Counted from the first letter of the stretch, positions 46,851 to 54,450 are shown. The stretch is DNA of 64,000 bases from Paracoccaceae bacterium (GCA_030066905.1 JASJAR010000004.1:124001-188000); one strand, 5' to 3'. The notes: generated by a model from the letters alone, not told the origin. Translations and numbers: made by a program.

Positions 46851-47684
46851 TTATTCGTCGGGGCAGGCGATCGGGATGTTCACGACCTCGGTGCCGCGCC
46901 GCGACCGGACCGAACAGGTCCGCTGCTGTTCGACGGGGGCGGGGCCCTGAATGCCCAGAAGCTCGCGCTGGTTCACCGTCACGTTCTCGGCGATCTGCTG
47001 GTCCTCGGCGCCGACAAGTGCCAGCGACAGCCGCCCGGTCGATTGCGCTTGTGCGAGACCCGCAGCCTGGGTCGGATTGACCTGAACCGTGACGGTGCGG
47101 GCAACGACGACTTCGTTGCGGTCCTCGTCGGCCGACTGGTCGATGGCGATGATCCGGACGGCGGGCTGGATGAGCTGGGTCACCTCGCCGATCTCCGAGC
47201 GGCCCGACCAGTAAACGTCGACCCGGTCGCCCGGACGCAGAAAGCCCGAGACGCCGGAGGTTACGTCGACCCGGATCGTGAAGGCCCGCATGCCCGCGGC
47301 GAGACGGGCGGAGACCCCGGCATCCTCCCCGGGTCCGGTCACTTTTGCGGCCAGCACCACCTCGTTGTCCTCGATCGTGCGCATCACGGACCGGGTGATT
47401 TCCGGCCCCTGGGGGAAGAGCTCTTCCTCGCTCTGGAACGCCCCCCGCGGGATCGCGTTTTCCGGCCAGCGCACCAGTTCGACGTCCTCGGGCATCAGCC
47501 GCTCACCATAGTGCTTTTTCTTGTTGACGATATAGACGTCCACGAGCGGCACCATGTTGGCCCGGGCCGCGCGTTCGCGGGCGAGCTGTTCCTCGTAGGT
47601 CGACATATATCCCTGTGCCAGGTAAACGGCGAAACCTGCCAGCCCCAGGCCCAGCACAAGCACCAATCCGAATACGAGACGCAT
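46851..47684 (-). CDS. cpaB: Tad pilus assembly protein CpaB/RcpC
   Basis: 277-aa periplasmic protein with an N-terminal membrane anchor (MRLVFGLVLVLGLGLAGFAV). The SAF domain near residues 50-120 (VDVYIVNKKKHYGERLMPEDVELVRWP) is followed by the RcpC-type region (GMRAFTIRVDVTSGVSGFLR, DRVDVYWSG). CpaB works with the secretin CpaC. It lies downstream of the flp1 gene on the same strand, after a terminator-like hairpin. Confidence 0.93.
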   Translation of the reverse strand: MRLVFGLVLVLGLGLAGFAVYLAQGYMSTYEEQLARERAARANMVPLVDVYIVNKKKHYGERLMPEDVELVRWPENAIPRGAFQSEEELFPQGPEITRSVMRTIEDNEVVLAAKVTGPGEDAGVSARLAAGMRAFTIRVDVTSGVSGFLRPGDRVDVYWSGRSEIGEVTQLIQPAVRIIAIDQSADEDRNEVVVARTVTVQVNPTQAAGLAQAQSTGRLSLALVGAEDQQIAENVTVNQRELLGIQGPAPVEQQRTCSVRSRRGTEVVNIPIACPDE

Positions 47685-47817
47685 GGTCTATTCCTTCATA
47701 CTTCGCGGTTATGGGGAGGGTCCCCACGCAATACCTCGAAGACCAGACTGACCTGCAATTGTGGCGAGTTCGTGGACAGAACGGGAATTTCCCGAGGAGC
47801 TTGGCAAAACAGACAGA

Positions 47818-47837
47818 GGCGGCCCCGGAGGACCGCC
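47818..47837 (-). terminator. hairpin after flp pilin gene 1
   Basis: GGCGGTCC pairs with GGGCCGCC (one G-T pair) around a four-base loop on the minus strand, followed by TCTGTCTGTTTT. It begins about 20 bases after the flp1 stop. The weak T-tract suggests partial termination, letting flp be expressed well above cpaB and later genes. Confidence 0.65.
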
Positions 47838-47857
47838 CCAGCATCTGCGGAAGCAGC

Positions 47858-48043
47858 TTAGTAGGTAAAGACCGACATCGTGTCGATATGGGCACCGACG
47901 CCTGTCGACTGATTCACGGCACTGCTCGAGATCCCGCCGATGATGGCGACGCCGAGCCCGACGATGCCGGCGGTGAGCACGACCCAGTCGACGGTAACCG
48001 CGCCATCTTCCGATTTCAGAAACCGTGTAATGAACACACGCAT
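47858..48043 (-). CDS. flp: Flp family type IVb pilin (pilin 1)
   Basis: 61-aa pilin subunit. A short leader ends in Gly14; the predicted prepilin peptidase cut gives a mature protein starting AVTVDWVVLTAGIVGLGVAI. Position +5 carries Asp instead of the usual Glu, and +6 Trp instead of Tyr, as in Rhodobacterales Flp pilins. The mature part is about 47 residues. GGAG lies upstream of ATG 48043. A related pilin gene lies upstream with its own terminator. Confidence 0.92.
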   Translation of the reverse strand: MRVFITRFLKSEDGAVTVDWVVLTAGIVGLGVAIIGGISSSAVNQSTGVGAHIDTMSVFTY

Positions 48044-48189
48044 GACGTTTACTCCGTATCCATCCGGCCATGAGGGGCGACCGGGAGTTCCGATTGATGT
48101 CAGGATGCCCGAGGATTGTGTTTCAATTTGGGCAAGAGATCGCTTTCGGGGCGGCGCAACATATTGTTTTCAAACGATAGGCCAAAAGA

Positions 48190-48216
48190 AAAGGCCGCGC
48201 CTCGGGCGCGGCCTTT
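48190..48216 (-). terminator. Rho-independent terminator after flp pilin gene 2
   Basis: AAAGGCCGCGCC pairs perfectly with GGCGCGGCCTTT over a three-base loop. On the minus strand it is followed by TTCTTTTGG. It starts about 20 bases past the stop of the second flp gene (48237), so it separates the two pilin genes. Confidence 0.85.
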
Positions 48217-48236
48217 CTGGTCTGATCGGTTCGCGC

Positions 48237-48428
48237 TTAGTAGGTGGCGATGGTCTGGGCGTCGAGGTTCGCGGAGATCCGGTCACCGAGGTCCGACGTG
48301 GAGCCGCCGACGGCGGCCATGACGGCGATTCCGAGGCCGACGATCGCGGCGGTCAGAACAACCCAGTCGACGGTGACAGCACCGTCTTCTTCGGTCGTGA
48401 AGGTCTTGGCGAGCTTGAACAGTTTCAT
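48237..48428 (-). CDS. flp: Flp family type IVb pilin (pilin 2)
   Basis: 63-aa pilin subunit. ATG 48428 is preceded by GGAGGG four to five bases away; a 48440 ATG lies inside that site. The leader ends at Gly16, and the mature protein begins AVTVDWVVLTAAIVGLGIAV, nearly the same as pilin 1 through the hydrophobic segment, but the C-terminal parts differ (GGSTSDLGDRISANLDAQTI here). Asp at +5 as in pilin 1. It is the first gene of the Tad locus and is followed by a strong terminator. Confidence 0.92.
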   Translation of the reverse strand: MKLFKLAKTFTTEEDGAVTVDWVVLTAAIVGLGIAVMAAVGGSTSDLGDRISANLDAQTIATY

Positions 48429-48778
48429 GTGTCCCTCCATAGGTACGCTCGGTTACTTCACCGTGGCGGGACTGACCAAACCGTGTGCATCACGATCTGT
48501 CCGCCGTGGTATGGACCCCATATGGCCGAGTAATTGGGGCGAGAGTTTGACCCGCTTCGTACCTTTTTCGAGAGCTTACGATTTTCGTAATGGGTGCCCA
48601 TAAGTAACTGAAGTAAATAACAAAAAAAATCGGCACCGACGTTGGGCCGGCGACATTGGCATAGGCTCGGTGCGATCTTGTCCAACCCGTGAACAATCCT
48701 TCGCGCAGACGCTGGCGTTTTCATCCCGGTTTTGGCAATATCGCCCCAAAGAGGCAGCAACGAGCAGGCCCGCAGGAC
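48429..48778. promoter_or_regulatory. divergent promoter region of flp and the transglycosylase gene
   Basis: 350 bases, noticeably more AT-rich than the window as a whole (especially 48560-48640), between flp pilin 2 and the lytic transglycosylase. It contains the perfect 15-bp palindrome TTACGA-TTT-TCGTAA (48576-48590) about 150 bases upstream of flp. No gene of adequate quality is seen in it. It should carry the main promoter of the Tad locus. Confidence 0.6.
48576..48590. promoter_or_regulatory. palindromic candidate operator upstream of flp
   Basis: TTACGATTTTCGTAA is a perfect inverted repeat with 6-bp arms and a 3-bp centre. Its size and symmetry suit a dimeric regulator. It stands in an AT-rich spot between the divergent flp and transglycosylase genes. 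No binding protein can be named. Confidence 0.45.
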
Positions 48779-49591
48779 ATGTTGAGAATCTGGACGGCGG
48801 CTTTCGCGGCGGCCCTGTTGCTCGCCGGTGCCTCGACCGCCGATGCACCGCGCCCCTTCCCGGAGTTCTCTGCCAAACGCGCGCTGCCGCCGAAGCCCGG
48901 TACGACGCGGTTCATTACCGTTCAGATCGATCCGTCGCTGGCGCCCGAGGCCGCTCCGGTGGCGGCCGAACCGCCGGCTGCGGCGCCGGAGGGCGCCTAT
49001 GGCTGGTTCTGGCAGAGCGTTGCGACCGATCTCGGCACGGCGCCTGCGATGCGGCTCGAGGCCGCGCTCACTGCGCTGGAAACCGTTGCCGGCGGCCGGC
49101 AGGACATCGCCGCGCCGCGCTTGCAGGATCTCCGCCGCATCGCCGAAACCTACGGGATCGACATTCTGACGGCTTCGCTCGACACTGTCGTCTCGCCCGC
49201 TCTGGCGCTGGCGGTGATCGCCGTCGAAAGTTCGGGGCGGGTCGACGCGGTCAGTTCCGCCGGAGCGAAGGGGCTCATGCAGCTCATGCCGGCCACGGCC
49301 GAGCGGTTCGGCGTCACCGATGCCACGGCCCGCGAGAACATCCGCGGCGGCGTGGAGTACCTCGACTGGCTGATCCGGCATTTCGCGGGCGACGAGGTTC
49401 TCGCGCTCGCCGGCTACAATGCCGGAGAAGGGGCGGTGCGCGAGCATGGCGGCGTGCCGCCTTTCGCGGAAACCCGCGACTACGTGCCCAAGGTGCTCGC
49501 TGCGTGGCGGGTGGCGCGCGCCCTTTGCATGTCGCCGCCGGAACTCGTCAGCGACGGCTGTGTCTTCCAAGGGCAGATGGCGCGCAATTAG
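48779..49591 (+). CDS. lytic transglycosylase (SLT family)
   Basis: Cleaves peptidoglycan glycan strands with anhydro-muropeptide formation. 270 aa from ATG 48779 (MLRIWTAAFAAALLLAGAST), which gives a signal peptide; the open frame continues 30 codons further up without one. The catalytic domain (about 130-250) has the Glu in AVIAVESSGRVDAVSSAGAK, the GLMQLMPATAERFGV motif, the ENIRGGVEYLDWLI segment and the LALAGYNAGEGAV motif. It is divergent from the Tad pilus genes and may open the wall for the pilus, but such enzymes are also generic. Confidence 0.92.
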   Translation: MLRIWTAAFAAALLLAGASTADAPRPFPEFSAKRALPPKPGTTRFITVQIDPSLAPEAAPVAAEPPAAAPEGAYGWFWQSVATDLGTAPAMRLEAALTALETVAGGRQDIAAPRLQDLRRIAETYGIDILTASLDTVVSPALALAVIAVESSGRVDAVSSAGAKGLMQLMPATAERFGVTDATARENIRGGVEYLDWLIRHFAGDEVLALAGYNAGEGAVREHGGVPPFAETRDYVPKVLAAWRVARALCMSPPELVSDGCVFQGQMARN

Positions 49592-49599
49592 CGCGCGGC

Positions 49600-50337
49600 T
49601 CAGACCGAGAGCTTCTTGAAGATCGGTTCGGGAATGTGGCGGATGATCGTCATGATCGCGAGCCAGAAGAACGGCGTGTAGATCACGTTCCGCTTTCGTT
49701 TGACGGCCGTGAGGATATCGGCGGCGACCTTGTCCGGGTGGGCGACGAGGAACATCCCCTCGATACCCCAGGTCATCGCGGTATCGACAAAGCCGGGTTT
49801 GACCGTGACGACATGGGCACCCGAGCGGCCGAGGCGGTTTCTGAGCCCGGCGAGATAGGTGTGAAACCCCGCCTTTGCCGAGCCGTAGACGTAGTTTCCG
49901 ATCCGCCCCCGGTCGCCGGCCACCGAGCCCACGCCGACGACCGTTCCGGCACCGCGCTCCTCGATCAGCGGAGCGATCGCCTGGAGAAAACGCGCCGGAC
50001 CTGTGTAACTGTCCGTGATGGTGCCGTCGACGAGGGCCGGGTCGGCGTCAATCGCCTCCTGAGGCGGCATCGACCCGACGAAGACGGCAACGCTGACCGG
50101 GCCGTCCAGGGCGCGCGCCCGGTCGATGATCGGGGCGAACGTCTCGGGGTCCCTGGCGTCGAAGGCCATGGCCTCGGCCAGCGGCGCTCCGCGCGCGCTC
50201 GCGTCGGCGGTACTGGCCGCGATGTCGTCGAGGTCGCGGCCCGCGAGGAGGACCCCGTCGCCCCGCGCGGCCACCGCACGGGTGAACGCCCGCGCCATCG
50301 ACGAGGTGGCGCCGAGTATGATCCAGGTTTCCGACAT
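49600..50337 (-). CDS. SDR-family oxidoreductase, DprE2-like
   Basis: 245-aa NAD(P)-dependent short-chain dehydrogenase. The nucleotide-binding loop is ILGATSSMARAF (7-18, a degenerate Gly motif typical of DprE2-type proteins), and the catalytic Tyr-Lys pair is in NYVYGSAKAGFHTYL. With the FAD enzyme encoded directly upstream it matches the two-step epimerase that turns decaprenylphosphoryl-ribose into arabinose in mycobacteria (DprE1 oxidation, DprE2 reduction). Its stop is eight bases from the convergent transglycosylase gene. Function is inferred from family and linkage. Confidence 0.8.
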   Translation of the reverse strand: MSETWIILGATSSMARAFTRAVAARGDGVLLAGRDLDDIAASTADASARGAPLAEAMAFDARDPETFAPIIDRARALDGPVSVAVFVGSMPPQEAIDADPALVDGTITDSYTGPARFLQAIAPLIEERGAGTVVGVGSVAGDRGRIGNYVYGSAKAGFHTYLAGLRNRLGRSGAHVVTVKPGFVDTAMTWGIEGMFLVAHPDKVAADILTAVKRKRNVIYTPFFWLAIMTIIRHIPEPIFKKLSV

Positions 50338-51642
50338 TTATGGCGCCCTCAGTTTGAGCCGGCGGGTCAAGTCGGTTTCGAACTGCCCATCGGGGTCGAT
50401 CGTTGCCACGGCTTTCGCCCAGGCCGCGCGCTCGGGATACATCGCCGCCACCGTCTCGGGTTCCGCCAGCGAGTCCTTCGCAAGATAGATCCGCCCGCCC
50501 GCATCCGCGGTGTCGCGCACGAGCGACCGGACAAGCTCCGCCGCCCGGCCACGGTTCGGGAAGTCGACCGCCAGGGTGTAGCCCTCCATCGGAAAGGACA
50601 TCAGCCCCGCTCGCCCCGGACCCATGCGCTTCAGCACCGCGAGCGGCGAGGCGATGCCGGCCCGGGTGATCTTCTCCATGATCGCGCGCAGGGCACCGGC
50701 GGCGTCAAGCGGGACGACGCATTGGAACTGATGGAAGCCGGTCTTGCCATAGAGCCGGTTCCAGTCGCGGATCTTGTCGAGCGGGAAGAAAAAGTCATTG
50801 ATAGGCTTGACCACCGTCCGGCCGTTGCCGGGCACGCGCCGCCAATAGGCTTCGTTGAAGAGCCTTACGACGGGTGGCGAGAGCGCAAACCCCGGCGCGT
50901 CGAGCGGCACCGACTTCGCGCCTTTCGGACGCGGCACGAGCCCAGAGCCGGTCTCGCCCTCTTCGAGGATGCCGCGACCGAGCCCGGCCCCTCGCGCCGT
51001 GGCATCGACCCAGCCCACCGTGTAGGTCGCCTCGGACGCGTCAAGGAGGGCAAGGTGCTCGTCCCAGTCCGCGATCCGGCGTTCGGTGACGATCATGACA
51101 TCGCCCTTTGCCCGTTTCATCGCGATCCGGGCCGAGCGGATGGCGCCGGTCTGGCCGAGACCCGCAACGCTCACCCCGAAAAGCGCGTCATCGGCGCGAA
51201 CGGTTTCCTCCCCGTTCGGTGTCACAAGCGTGAAACTCTCAACATGCGCGCCGAAGGTTCCGTCGTTGTGGTGGTTCTTGCCGTGCACGTCGTTGGCGAT
51301 GCAGCCGCCCACCGTTGCATAACCCGTGCCCGGCATCACCGGCGGCAGCCACCCCCGGGGGGCAAAGATGTCGGCCAGCGCACCGATCCCCACTCCGGCC
51401 TCGACGTCGAGGAGCCCGGTATCTTCATCGAAGCCGAGGATTCGGTCGAGCCGGGTGAGATCGACGGCCTTGCCGCCGGAATTGAGGCAGGCATCGCCGT
51501 AGGAGCGCCGGTTGCCGATCGCCGGAGAGGGCGACGCGGCCATCACCGCGGCGAGATGGCGCGCGCGTTCTGGCCGGGCGAGTTCGCCGCTGGCGCGCAG
51601 CGCCCGACCCCAGCCGCTGTACTCAGCCTGCTTCCAGGACAT
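50338..51642 (-). CDS. FAD-binding oxidoreductase, DprE1-like
   Basis: 434 aa from ATG 51642 (MSWKQAEYSGWGRALR). The PCMH-type FAD domain includes GNRRSYGDACLNSGG (43-57) and the DprE1 hallmark GGCIANDVHGKNHHNDGTFG around residues 107-126, whose His is the flavin contact; the ending FPLDKIRDWNRLYGKTGFHQ is also DprE1-like. It ends one base before the DprE2-like gene start and its 5' end overlaps the flippase-like gene by 20 bases. Substrate is presumably a polyprenyl-phosphoryl ribose. The residue aligned with the mycobacterial drug-target cysteine appears to be Ala (YTLAVDFP). Confidence 0.85.
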   Translation of the reverse strand: MSWKQAEYSGWGRALRASGELARPERARHLAAVMAASPSPAIGNRRSYGDACLNSGGKAVDLTRLDRILGFDEDTGLLDVEAGVGIGALADIFAPRGWLPPVMPGTGYATVGGCIANDVHGKNHHNDGTFGAHVESFTLVTPNGEETVRADDALFGVSVAGLGQTGAIRSARIAMKRAKGDVMIVTERRIADWDEHLALLDASEATYTVGWVDATARGAGLGRGILEEGETGSGLVPRPKGAKSVPLDAPGFALSPPVVRLFNEAYWRRVPGNGRTVVKPINDFFFPLDKIRDWNRLYGKTGFHQFQCVVPLDAAGALRAIMEKITRAGIASPLAVLKRMGPGRAGLMSFPMEGYTLAVDFPNRGRAAELVRSLVRDTADAGGRIYLAKDSLAEPETVAAMYPERAAWAKAVATIDPDGQFETDLTRRLKLRAP

Positions 51643-52645
51643 GCTTCTTCCTTTGCGAAAGCCGTTCGGCCATCGGGAAGATCGCAAGGCCGATCCCAAT
51701 GGCGAACCACAGCGTCGTGACCCGGATGATCAGGGTCGCGGGCACGGAGATTTCAAGCGGGACGCCCTCGAGGGTCAGAAGGGCCACCATCGCCGCCTCT
51801 GCGCCGCCGACGCCACCGGGTGCGCCGGTCAGTCCACCGGCCAGCGTGGCGAAGAGGAAGATCGCCATGGCCGCGGCGATCCCGGTCTCGGCGCCCATCC
51901 AGTCGAGAAGGAGCCAAAAGGCATAGCCCTCTGCGGCCCAACCGATGAGCCCCAGACAGATTGCGGCGACCATGACCGTAGGGTCCTGAAAGGCTTCGAG
52001 CGCGTGGGAGGCGCGGCGGACGCGCGCAAAGAGCCGCGCACCGAGGCCGAGAAGCCGGTGGCCCAGCGTTGCCGCAAGCCGCAGCAGCCGTGGCCGGGTC
52101 GCGACAAACGCCGCACCGAGAGCAAGCAGGACGACCGGGATCGCACCGCCGATCCCCGTTGTCGAGAACGCAAGGGCGACCGCCAGGAGCAGCCCCATCG
52201 CCGCGAGATCGGATGCCCGGTCGACGAGCACGAGCGGTGCGGTGCGCTCGAAGCTCCAGCCGGTTTCCCGGCGCAGCCACCGCATCCGGATAAGCTCGCC
52301 CACCCGGCCTGGGGTGACCGACATCGCAAAGCCGCCGAGAAAATGCCGAGCGTCCTGTGTGAAGGAGGTCGGCAGCCCCAATTTGCGGGCGAAGAGATGC
52401 CAGCGCACCGCGCGTAAGAGGTAGTTGACGAGGCTGAGCGCGAGGAGAATTCCAAGTTCGGCCAGGCTGATCCGGCTGAGGCCCGCAAGGGTCTCCTCCC
52501 ATCCTGTCGCTGCCGCAAGCCCTGCAAGACCGGCCAGGACGAGAACGAAAAGCCCACCCAGGAGCGCGATATCGCGCCAGCGGCGCGACGCCTCCGGCGC
52601 GGTCGCGGTGGGCGTTCTGCCTGGGGGGTCGTTCACATCGATCAT
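51623..52645 (-). CDS. flippase-like / lysylphosphatidylglycerol synthase TM-region protein
   Basis: 340-aa polytopic membrane protein with about eight to nine hydrophobic segments, of the UPF0104/LPG-synthase-TM family (AVRWHLFARKLGLPTSF, GGFAMSVTPGRVGELIRMRWL, PGGVGGAEAAMVALLTL). Proteins of this family can flip lipid-linked substrates. It heads a three-gene set with the DprE1- and DprE2-like genes, overlapping DprE1 by 20 bases, so a role in moving the polyprenyl-linked sugar made by them across the membrane is a reasonable but unproven inference. Confidence 0.82.
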   Translation of the reverse strand: MIDVNDPPGRTPTATAPEASRRWRDIALLGGLFVLVLAGLAGLAAATGWEETLAGLSRISLAELGILLALSLVNYLLRAVRWHLFARKLGLPTSFTQDARHFLGGFAMSVTPGRVGELIRMRWLRRETGWSFERTAPLVLVDRASDLAAMGLLLAVALAFSTTGIGGAIPVVLLALGAAFVATRPRLLRLAATLGHRLLGLGARLFARVRRASHALEAFQDPTVMVAAICLGLIGWAAEGYAFWLLLDWMGAETGIAAAMAIFLFATLAGGLTGAPGGVGGAEAAMVALLTLEGVPLEISVPATLIIRVTTLWFAIGIGLAIFPMAERLSQRKKHVLEAG

Positions 52646-52734
52646 TCTGCGCCGCGCCTTAGGCGGAATTTGGGGCAGGAATATGAACTCAACCTCACGA
52701 ACCGATCCGATGGCCGGCCCGTCCGCCGCTCACA

Positions 52735-53025
52735 TTACACGGCAAAAACATCCGCCCAGTCCGGGTGGCGGGCGCGCTGGGCATTCACGAACGGGCAGAG
52801 CGGGGTGATCTTGAAACCTTCTGTCCGGGCGTCTTCGACAATCCGCTCCACCAGCGCCAGCCCCGCGCCGCTGCCCCGCATGGCCTCCGGAACGCCGGTA
52901 TGGTCGGCGATCACGAGGCTGGGCGAGACGATGGAATAGGTCAGCTCCGCCTCCTCGCCGCCCTGCCGGATCACATAGCGGCCCTTCGCGCCGTCGACCT
53001 CGCGGGCGATTTCGAAGTCAGACAA
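52735..53025 (-). CDS. small GNAT family N-acetyltransferase
   Basis: 96 aa from TTG 53025 (LSDFEIAREVDGAKGRYVIR), overlapping the scoB stop by eight bases (scoB TGA at 53018-53020). The in-frame open stretch further up is inside scoB and has no sensible start. The compact GNAT type (YjdJ/CG group) is recognised from ADHTGVPEAMRGSGAGLALVERIVEDAR, with the acetyl-CoA loop, and ITPLCPFVNAQ. Its unusual start codon and overlap suggest it is translated by coupling to scoB. The acceptor is unknown. Confidence 0.8.
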   Translation of the reverse strand: MSDFEIAREVDGAKGRYVIRQGGEEAELTYSIVSPSLVIADHTGVPEAMRGSGAGLALVERIVEDARTEGFKITPLCPFVNAQRARHPDWADVFAV

Positions 53026-53641
53026 TGTTGGCCTCGGTCGCGGCCTTGATCTCGTCGCGGGTGACCCCGGGGGCGGTTTCGATGATGTGAAGGCCCTTGT
53101 GGTCCACTTCGAGCACCCCAAGATTTGTGATAATGAGGTCCACAACCCCTTTGCCGGTAAGCGGCAGGGTGCATTCCTTCAGGACCTTGGGCTCGCCCTT
53201 TTTGTTGGTGTGGTCCATTACAACGATGACCCGGCCCACCCCGGCGACGAGGTCCATCGCCCCGCCCATGCCTTTGACGAGCTTTCCCGGGATCATCCAG
53301 TTCGCCAGGTCGCCCTTTTCGGAGACCTCCATGGCACCGAGGATCGCCGCCGCGATCTTGCCGCCCCGGATCATCCCGAAAGAGGTGGCGCTGTCGAAAT
53401 AGGCGGTGCGGCTGAGCTCGGTGATCGTCTGCTTGCCGGCATTGATGAGGTCGGGGTCCTCTTCCCCTTCGATGGGGAAGGGGCCCATCCCGAGCATCCC
53501 GTTTTCCGATTGCAGGGTGATGTCCTTTTCGCCGACGTAATTGGCGACAAGCGTCGGGATCCCAATCCCGAGATTGACATACATCCCGTCTTCAAGCTCT
53601 TGGGCGGCCCGTTCGGCCATCTGATTGCGGTCCCAGGGCAT
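53018..53641 (-). CDS. scoB: 3-oxoacid CoA-transferase, subunit B
   Basis: Beta subunit of a succinyl-CoA:3-ketoacid or acetate/acetoacetyl-CoA transferase. The 207-aa protein starts MPWDRNQMAERAAQELEDGMYVNLGIG and carries the catalytic-glutamate motif in SENGMLGMGPFP (near residue 48). Its ATG shares one base with the scoA stop, so the subunits are coupled. Typical for ketone-body or acetoacetate use. Confidence 0.93.
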   Translation of the reverse strand: MPWDRNQMAERAAQELEDGMYVNLGIGIPTLVANYVGEKDITLQSENGMLGMGPFPIEGEEDPDLINAGKQTITELSRTAYFDSATSFGMIRGGKIAAAILGAMEVSEKGDLANWMIPGKLVKGMGGAMDLVAGVGRVIVVMDHTNKKGEPKVLKECTLPLTGKGVVDLIITNLGVLEVDHKGLHIIETAPGVTRDEIKAATEANIV

Positions 53642-54345
53642 CAGGCGGTCTCCTTCTTCCTGGTCGTGCGTTGTTCGATGCGCTTTTCATGCTCGCCCTG
53701 AATGAGGCGGTGCACATAGATCCCCGGCAGATGAATGAGGTCCGGATCGAGGCTGCCGGTCGGCACGATCTCCTCGACTTCCATGATACAGACCTTCCCG
53801 CAGGTCGCCGCGGGAACGTTGAAGTTCCGCGCGGTTTTTCTGAAGATCGCATTGCCGGTCTCATCCGCCTTCCAGGCCTTCACGATGGAGATATCGGCGA
53901 AGATGCCTTCCTCCATGATATAGGTCTCGCCCCGGAACTCCTTGTGTTCCTTGCCCTCGGCGACCTGGGTGCCGACCCCGGTGCGGGTGTAAAAGCCGGG
54001 GATCCCCGCCCCACCCGCGCGCATCCGCTCGGCGAGGGTGCCTTGGGGGTTGAACTCGATCTCAAGCTCGCCCGAGAGGTATTGCTGCATGAAGAGGTCG
54101 TTCTCGCCGACATAGGACGAGAGCATCTTCTTCACCTGCTTGGTCTGAAGAAGAATGCCGATCCCGAAATCGTCGACCCCGGCGTTGTTCGACGCAAACG
54201 TGAGGTCGGTCACGCCCGCGTCGCGGATCGCTTCGAGAAGAAGCTCGGGGATGCCGCAAAGCCCGAACCCGCCGGCGGCGATGAACATCCCGTCATGGAG
54301 AAGACCGTCGAGCGCCTCGGTGGCCGATGCGTAGATTTTCTTCAC
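53641..54345 (-). CDS. scoA: 3-oxoacid CoA-transferase, subunit A
   Basis: Alpha subunit of the same enzyme. 234 aa from GTG 54345 (MKKIYASATEALDGLL), behind an AGGGG site; the open frame extends 55 codons further up across the hairpin region and is not a credible protein there. Family motifs FIAAGGFGLCGIPELLLEAI and GAGIPGFYTRTGVGTQVAEG are present. The start lies 82 bases downstream of two palindromes and 155 bases after the topA stop. Confidence 0.92.
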   Translation of the reverse strand: MKKIYASATEALDGLLHDGMFIAAGGFGLCGIPELLLEAIRDAGVTDLTFASNNAGVDDFGIGILLQTKQVKKMLSSYVGENDLFMQQYLSGELEIEFNPQGTLAERMRAGGAGIPGFYTRTGVGTQVAEGKEHKEFRGETYIMEEGIFADISIVKAWKADETGNAIFRKTARNFNVPAATCGKVCIMEVEEIVPTGSLDPDLIHLPGIYVHRLIQGEHEKRIEQRTTRKKETA

Positions 54346-54427
54346 CGAATAACCCCTTTTGGCAGTTTTGAGGCGGGTATTGCCGCCCGCATCTTCATAA
54401 GTCAATTGGCCGAGCAGCGCGCGGGAA

Positions 54428-54447
54428 GCGGGATTTCGAAATCCCGC
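54428..54447. repeat. TTTCGAAA-core palindrome A
   Basis: GCGGGATTTCG pairs with its exact complement across the central TTTCGAAA: a perfect 20-bp palindrome between topA and scoA. Related copies are at 54451-54470 and 30803-30828. Confidence 0.85.
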
Positions 54448-54450
54448 CCT

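Noticed and set aside
48429-48778. CtrA-type sites (TTAA-N7-TTAA) in the flp control region
   Set aside because: No pair of TTAA half-sites at the right spacing was found.
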